NCBI GenBank assembly: GCA_003485325.1
Contig: DMZI01000056.1
Location: 1 to 33,983, forward strand
Source: Desulfotomaculum sp.
GTDB lineage: Bacteria; Bacillota; Desulfotomaculia; Desulfotomaculales; Nap2-2B
Direction of reading: 5' to 3'
DNA length: 33,983 bases
In this document: piece by piece, positions 29,961 through 33,983 of the stretch
How the letters are laid out: every line of letters begins with the position of its first letter
How positions within the stretch are numbered: the stretch's first letter is position 1
The notes under the pieces: model-generated
What the model was told of the DNA's origin: nothing
Database searches by the model: none
Seen by the model: the letters and a program-made list of their open reading frames with translations, nothing else
Made by a program: the position numbers and the translations under genes

Positions 29961-31013
29961 GTGAGCCATATAGTTTACTCTACAGACAATTGCCGGGTTA
30001 CTATAAAACCCTCCCCCTGGCAGGAAGTCACAAATATGCTTCCGGCCAGTATCCGCAGCATGATAACCGGCCTGCCTTTGAACATCCTTGAAAGACTTGA
30101 AGAAATACGCCTGCGGCAGAACAGGCCTTTAATCCTGGGTTTGCCTGACGGAGACATTCTCCTTGATATTAACGGAAAACCTGCAGTTGCGCCCCGGGAT
30201 TGTTATTTGGTAACGGCGGACGACATACAGCGGGTTACCCAGTCAATAAGCGGCTGTTCTTTATATGCGTTTGGCGAAGAACTGAAGAACGGTTTTATAA
30301 CTTTGCCCGGAGGGCACAGGGTTGGTTTGACAGGAAAAACGGTTCTTGAAAACGGGCGGGTCAGGACGCTTAAATATATCACCGGCCTCAACATAAGGAT
30401 CTCCCGTGAGGTCAATGGCGCCGCTTCTCCTTTGCTTCCTTTCATAATTGACAAAAGAACCGGAAGTATCCTCAATACCCTACTTTTTTCCCCGCCCCGC
30501 TGCGGGAAAACCACCATATTACGGGATATCATCAGGCAATTAAGCAACGGTATTCCGGAACTGAATTTCAGGGGAGTTGTAATCGGTGTGGTTGATGAAC
30601 GGTCCGAACTGGCGGGCTGCTTCCAGGGCGTGCCCCAGCGTGAAGTGGGAATTCGCACGGATGTACTGGACGGATGCCGTAAAGCGGAAGGAATGTTCAT
30701 GCTTCTGCGCTCCATGGCGCCGCGTGTGATTGCTACGGACGAGATCGGTACGGACGAGGACTTTGCCGCTCTGGAAGGAGTTTTTAACGCCGGGGTTAAG
30801 GTGCTTACAACCGTACATGCGGCTTCCCTTGAGGAACTCAACCAGAGGCCGGCCCTGCGCAATCTCCTGAGCATGAAAGTAATTGAACGTTTTGTCTTAT
30901 TAGGCCGTTCAAAAAACATTGGAACTATAGAGGAAATTATCGACGGCAGAACGATGCTTCCGCTGCCCGCAAAAGAGGTGGAACAATGCTTAAAATACTT
31001 GCCAGCCTTGTAA
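29961..31013 (+). CDS. spoIIIAA: Stage III sporulation protein AA (secretion-type ATPase)
   Basis: 350 residues. The protein is a GspE/VirB11-like ATPase that acts in the mother cell to drive the SpoIIIA-SpoIIQ channel into the engulfed forespore. The ATPase core shows TLLFSPPRCGKTTILRDI (Walker A, about 175-190), VVIGVVDERSELAG, RSMAPRVIATDEIGTDEDF (Walker B-like) and the TTVHA motif. The N-terminal half carries ERLEEIRLRQNRPLIL. The start is GTG 29961 with GGGGGGA 8 nt upstream; a later ATG at 30036 is possible. A CATATTTA at 29926-29933 could be a SigE-type -10, since the operon is SigE-dependent in Bacillus, but the -35 is not convincing. The next gene starts inside its 3' end. Confidence 0.94.
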   Translation: MSHIVYSTDNCRVTIKPSPWQEVTNMLPASIRSMITGLPLNILERLEEIRLRQNRPLILGLPDGDILLDINGKPAVAPRDCYLVTADDIQRVTQSISGCSLYAFGEELKNGFITLPGGHRVGLTGKTVLENGRVRTLKYITGLNIRISREVNGAASPLLPFIIDKRTGSILNTLLFSPPRCGKTTILRDIIRQLSNGIPELNFRGVVIGVVDERSELAGCFQGVPQREVGIRTDVLDGCRKAEGMFMLLRSMAPRVIATDEIGTDEDFAALEGVFNAGVKVLTTVHAASLEELNQRPALRNLLSMKVIERFVLLGRSKNIGTIEEIIDGRTMLPLPAKEVEQCLKYLPAL

Positions 31014-31504
31014 TTGTTTCAGCGGGCGGAATCTGCGGAATGCTGGTTGCCAGAAGTTATTCCCTAAGGCCGGTTGAACTGCGCTCTTTAAAGTCCGCCC
31101 TGCAGATGCTGGAAACTGAAATTACCTATGCCGCTACGCCTTTGGCCGAGGCGCTCGGTCTGGTTGCCTCCAGGACGGATTACCGGCTGGCGCCTTTATT
31201 TGAGGAAACCCGTAAAGAATTATTATCCGTGCCGGGATGTACGGCCAAGGAGGCATGGGAAAAAGCGCTTTATGAATTTTATCCCCGTTCGTATCTGATT
31301 GGCTGTGATATGGCTATTCTGCGCAGTCTCGGCGGCGCCCTCGGAATTACAGACAGTTCCGGCCAGAGCAAACATCTCAGACTGGCCATGGAACAAATTG
31401 AGGCGGAGTTGAAAAAAGCCGAAATCAGCGCCCTGCAGCACGTTAAATTATGGAATTACCTGGGTTTTTTAGGCGGCCTGGTAATAGTGCTCATTTTTTA
31501 TTAA
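30986..31504 (+). CDS. spoIIIAB: Stage III sporulation protein AB
   Basis: 172 residues. N-terminal hydrophobic segment (LKILASLVIVSAGGICGMLVA), then a helical GspF-like region, LRSLKSALQMLETEITYAATPLAEAL, LGGALGITDSSGQSKHLRLAMEQIEAELKKAE, and a C-terminal membrane segment (YLGFLGGLVIVLIFY). It is the inner-membrane platform partner of SpoIIIAA in the mother-cell part of the feeding channel. ATG 30986 has AAAGAGGTGG upstream and overlaps the spoIIIAA end by 28 bp, so translation is coupled. Confidence 0.94.
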   Translation: MLKILASLVIVSAGGICGMLVARSYSLRPVELRSLKSALQMLETEITYAATPLAEALGLVASRTDYRLAPLFEETRKELLSVPGCTAKEAWEKALYEFYPRSYLIGCDMAILRSLGGALGITDSSGQSKHLRLAMEQIEAELKKAEISALQHVKLWNYLGFLGGLVIVLIFY

Positions 31505-31516
31505 GGAGGGTTTTAA

Positions 31517-31723
31517 ATGACAGGGTTTGATATCAGCATCGTTTTCAAAATTGTCGGTATAGGAATCCTGGTAGCTGCAGCTCAGTATGTCCTCAAATGT
31601 TCCGACAAGGAAGAATACGCTTTAATTGCAACGCTTGCAGGCCTGGGCATCGTCCTGTTCTGGGTAGTTCAGCTCCTGGGAGTTTTCTTCGAACAGGTAA
31701 AATCGGTTTTTAAACTTTTTTAG
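31517..31723 (+). CDS. spoIIIAC: Stage III sporulation protein AC
   Basis: 68 residues with two membrane helices: VFKIVGIGILVAAAQYVLKCSDKEEYALIATLAGLGIVLFWVVQLLGVFFEQVKSVFKLF. The short loop contains the conserved KCSDKEEYA. SpoIIIAC is a small integral membrane protein of the SpoIIIA complex, related to SpoIIIAD. ATG 31517 has AAGGAGGG upstream. It lies 12 bp after spoIIIAB and 19 bp before spoIIIAD. Confidence 0.95.
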   Translation: MTGFDISIVFKIVGIGILVAAAQYVLKCSDKEEYALIATLAGLGIVLFWVVQLLGVFFEQVKSVFKLF

Positions 31724-31742
31724 CCTCAAGGAGAGAAACGCC

Positions 31743-32129
31743 TTGGAAATTATGCAAATTGTGGGGATTGGAATAGTTGCGGCAGTTCTGGCGGTTACCA
31801 TCCGTCAAAGCAAGCCCGAGATTGCCATCGGTTTGAGCATCGCTACCGGAATTATCATTTTTCTGGTAGTTATCGGGAAAATTGGGTCGGTTATTGACGT
31901 TCTTAAGGAATTATCCAACCGGGCAAATTTAAGCACGGTTTATCTGGCAACCATTTTAAAGATCATAGCTATCGCATATATAGCAGATTTTGGTTCGCAA
32001 ATTTGCAGGGACGCCGGTGAAGGAGCGCTTGCGGTTAAAATAGAGTTCGCCGCCAAAATACTTGTACTCATTCTTGCCGTACCCATAGTAGTGGCAGTTT
32101 TGCAGGCGCTGTTAAAATTAGTTCCCTGA
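31743..32129 (+). CDS. spoIIIAD: Stage III sporulation protein AD
   Basis: 128 residues with about four hydrophobic segments: MQIVGIGIVAAVLAVTIRQSKPEIAIGLSIATGIIIFLVVIGKI, then the conserved LKIIAIAYIADFGSQICRDAGEGALAVKIEFAAKILVLILAVPIVVAVLQALL. It belongs with SpoIIIAC to the membrane base of the channel. The start is TTG 31743, 7-8 nt after AAGGAGA; an ATG at 31752 would drop three residues. Its stop overlaps the ribosome binding site of spoIIIAE (CTGAGGTG). Confidence 0.95.
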   Translation: MEIMQIVGIGIVAAVLAVTIRQSKPEIAIGLSIATGIIIFLVVIGKIGSVIDVLKELSNRANLSTVYLATILKIIAIAYIADFGSQICRDAGEGALAVKIEFAAKILVLILAVPIVVAVLQALLKLVP

Positions 32130-32140
32130 GGTGAAGATGG

Positions 32141-33361
32141 ATGAATTTTTCAAAGCTTTCTGTGCTATTGTTTTTGATTTATTTTTATCTGCTGCCCGCT
32201 CCGTTTGCTTATGCGTTCGGACAGATCGCTGCGGCCGGCCAAAACGTAAGTATTCAGCCGGAATCGGAAAATGCTGCTGACAGCAATCAGCAGGAACCCG
32301 AGCTTAACCTCCGTGAAGTGGAAAATTATATTGACCGGGTTGATACGGATATAAAGTCGGCTGTTCCGGGTTTAAGCTTTAAAGACATGTTTTTAAAAAT
32401 TATCAGGGGAGATGTTTCGTGGAAACCTGCTGCGGTTTTCAACAATCTGCTGAAATATCTTTTCAAAGAAGTTGTGGCCAATACTTCGTTGCTCGGCAAG
32501 CTGATTGTCTTGACGATGATTTGCGCCGTACTGCACAACCTGACCAGCGCTTTCGACAGGGGAACTACCGGACAGTTAAGTTATCTTGTTGTTTATCTGG
32601 TATTGTCAACTATTGCAATCGGCTCCTTTGCCCTGGCCATAAATACCGGCAGGGAACTGGTTGACCGGATGGTCTCCTTTATGCAGGCAATTATGCCTCT
32701 TTTGCTTACGCTGCTTGTTGCCATGGGAGGAGTGGCTTCGGCGGCAATTTTCCACCCGGTAATTCTAATCAGCCTGACTGTCATCGGAACCCTGACCAAG
32801 AATGTTGTGCTGCCCCTGATTTTTTTCAGCGCCGTTTTGGGAATTGTAGATAATCTTTCTTCCAATTTTAAAGTCTCACGTCTGGCCGGCCTTTTAAAAA
32901 CCATAGCCATGGGTCTGCTGGGGATATTCAGCACGATTTTTCTGGGGGTTCTGGCTATACAGGGCGTAGCAGGCGCAGTTGGTGACGGAGTCACTTTACG
33001 AACGGCCAAATTTGCCATAGACGCTTTTATACCTGTTGTCGGAGGAATGTTCTCAGACGCCCTGGAGTCCGTCATAAGCTCCTCACTATTGATAAAAAAC
33101 GCTGCAGGAATAGCCGGAATGATCTCCATCTTCATGATTATGGGCCTGCCGTTGCTTAAAATCATCAGCCTGTCCTTCATCTATAAACTGGCCGGGGCAC
33201 TGGTGCAGCCCATAGCGGAAGGGCAAGTGGTGGACTGCTTAAACGAGATGGGTTCAAGCCTGATCCTGGTCTTTGCCGCTGTCGGCGTCGTTGGCCTGCT
33301 GTTCTTTTTCTCTATTACCATACTCATAGGCGTCGGCAACATGACGGTTATGCTGCGCTGA
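32141..33361 (+). CDS. spoIIIAE: Stage III sporulation protein AE
   Basis: 406 residues. It starts with a likely signal peptide (FSKLSVLLFLIYFYLLPAPFAYAF), followed by a polar, Gln/Glu-rich linker and DIKSAVPGLSFKDMFLKIIRGD. The remainder holds at least six membrane helices, such as LTLLVAMGGVASAAIFHPVILISLTVIG and FIPVVGGMFSDALESVISSSLLIKNAAGIAG. In Bacillus it is an essential membrane part of the SpoIIIA-SpoIIQ apparatus that supports SigG activity in the forespore. ATG 32141 is 8 nt after GAGGTG. spoIIIAF begins 29 bp after the stop. Confidence 0.95.
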   Translation: MNFSKLSVLLFLIYFYLLPAPFAYAFGQIAAAGQNVSIQPESENAADSNQQEPELNLREVENYIDRVDTDIKSAVPGLSFKDMFLKIIRGDVSWKPAAVFNNLLKYLFKEVVANTSLLGKLIVLTMICAVLHNLTSAFDRGTTGQLSYLVVYLVLSTIAIGSFALAINTGRELVDRMVSFMQAIMPLLLTLLVAMGGVASAAIFHPVILISLTVIGTLTKNVVLPLIFFSAVLGIVDNLSSNFKVSRLAGLLKTIAMGLLGIFSTIFLGVLAIQGVAGAVGDGVTLRTAKFAIDAFIPVVGGMFSDALESVISSSLLIKNAAGIAGMISIFMIMGLPLLKIISLSFIYKLAGALVQPIAEGQVVDCLNEMGSSLILVFAAVGVVGLLFFFSITILIGVGNMTVMLR

Positions 33362-33390
33362 AAAATAATCTTAAAACAAGGATAAAAATA

Positions 33391-33983
33391 ATGGAATCTA
33401 TTCGTTTGCTTGTTCAGAATTTGATCGTGATAATCATGCTCGCTGTTTTTTTGGAAATGCTTCTCCCCCAAAGTGATCTTAGAAGATATATCAGACTGGT
33501 CATGGGCCTTCTGATTATCGTGGCTGTACTTCAGGCAGTAAGCAGCCTGGCCAAAAGCAATTGGCGGCAGGCGCTCCCTGAACAGGCCATCGGCGCAGAA
33601 AGCACGGGGTTTCCCAGTTTGAGCGAGATTACGGCTGCTGGTGAGAATTTAAACAAAGATCAAAGGGCACAGGCTCAGGAAAAATACCGCCAGTCGCTTG
33701 CCCGCCAGGTGAGCGCCCTGGTTGGCGTCAGATCGGATGTTGAAGTTGTTTCGACTGAAGTCCAAATATACGATGAACCTGACAGCCAAAAACTTGGACA
33801 GATAAAAAAGATATTCCTGCGCCTTAAAAACAGCGCCTCCTCTGCGGAAGGCGAAAAGAAATCAATTAACAGGCCCGTTGAAATAAAAAATGGGGAAAAT
33901 GCCCCTGATTCAGGAATTAAAGTTAATAATCAAAAAAACGGATCGCAAATTTCTATCCAGACAAAAGACAAGCTGGTAAAAAA
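33391..33983 (+). CDS. spoIIIAF: Stage III sporulation protein AF (3' end outside window)
   Basis: The frame is open from ATG 33391 to the window end (197 codons seen). The N-terminal part has two membrane helices: IRLLVQNLIVIIMLAVFLEMLLPQSDLRRYIRLVMGLLIIVAVLQAVSSL; LEMLLP....R.YIRLVMGLLII is typical of SpoIIIAF. A soluble, charged region follows with the EKYRQSLARQVSALVG block and an Asn/Lys-rich segment. It ends up in the mother-cell part of the channel; the soluble domain oligomerises in known members. The ribosome binding site is weak (AAGGAT at 33378-33383). spoIIIAG and spoIIIAH are expected after the window. Confidence 0.92.
   Translation, partial: MESIRLLVQNLIVIIMLAVFLEMLLPQSDLRRYIRLVMGLLIIVAVLQAVSSLAKSNWRQALPEQAIGAESTGFPSLSEITAAGENLNKDQRAQAQEKYRQSLARQVSALVGVRSDVEVVSTEVQIYDEPDSQKLGQIKKIFLRLKNSASSAEGEKKSINRPVEIKNGENAPDSGIKVNNQKNGSQISIQTKDKLVK

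Noticed and set aside
30203..30919. A 238-codon minus-strand frame inside spoIIIAA
   Set aside because: Shadow of a long GC-rich coding gene; Ser/Pro/Arg-rich composition, no family motif, no ribosome binding site. The same applies to 5997-6587 and 32593-33180.

Overview
The window looks like a chromosomal segment of an endospore-forming, anaerobic Clostridia-type Firmicute, most like the Peptococcaceae (Pelotomaculum/Desulfotomaculum group). This is inferred from a spoIIIA sporulation operon, a yicC-remA-gmk-rpoZ-coaBC-priA-def-fmt housekeeping cluster, a DapL-type lysine/DAP pathway, strong AGGAGG-type ribosome binding sites with many TTG/GTG starts, and mixed GC content. No taxon can be proven without a search. 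I see no rRNA, tRNA, CRISPR array, prophage or intact transposase gene.

Layout. 1-7383: the end of pheT, then zapA with a clear terminator, a 3-methyladenine DNA glycosylase, a convergent endonuclease/exonuclease/phosphatase protein, a large duplicated U32 protein and mutS2. 7384-8676: a promoter with a long structured leader, a Mop/TOBE molybdate-binding protein, a terminator, and a DUF4125 protein. 8651-11293 (minus strand): coaE, an XRE regulator, a ParB-like protein and a HAD hydrolase, separated by GC-rich palindromic repeats. 11506-16296: a radical SAM protein, dapF, dapL and a second aminotransferase (aspB-like). 16319-23273: yicC, remA, gmk, rpoZ, coaBC, priA, def and fmt, tightly packed. 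23350-27134: tldD, a repeat cluster, a DUF3243 protein on the minus strand, a small YabG-like protein, and a tldE/pmbA partner. 27154-33983: aroQ, a Xaa-Pro peptidase, efp, a CD1247-type zinc-ribbon protein, a terminator, and spoIIIAA-AB-AC-AD-AE-AF (AF runs off the end).

How the genes work together. Most genes are core functions: translation (pheT, def, fmt, efp), CoA synthesis (coaBC, coaE), DNA maintenance (mutS2, priA, glycosylase), DAP/lysine and aromatic synthesis (dapF, dapL, aroQ), division (zapA), and the forespore-mother cell channel (spoIIIA).

The most unusual material lies between genes. One family of REP/REPIN-like hairpins with a conserved GGGACGG core occurs about 16 times in nine intergenic places. 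It includes a perfect 66-bp palindrome, a 62-bp inverted pair, and two related ~155-bp MITE-like elements. One of these elements supplies the last 32 codons of the HAD gene and ends 9 bp upstream of the ribosome binding site of the ParB-like gene, whose best-placed start codon is AUA. A second notable region is the ~215-nt leader of the Mop-like gene, which has mutually exclusive pairings. All statements are from reading the sequence; no searches or folding programs were run.
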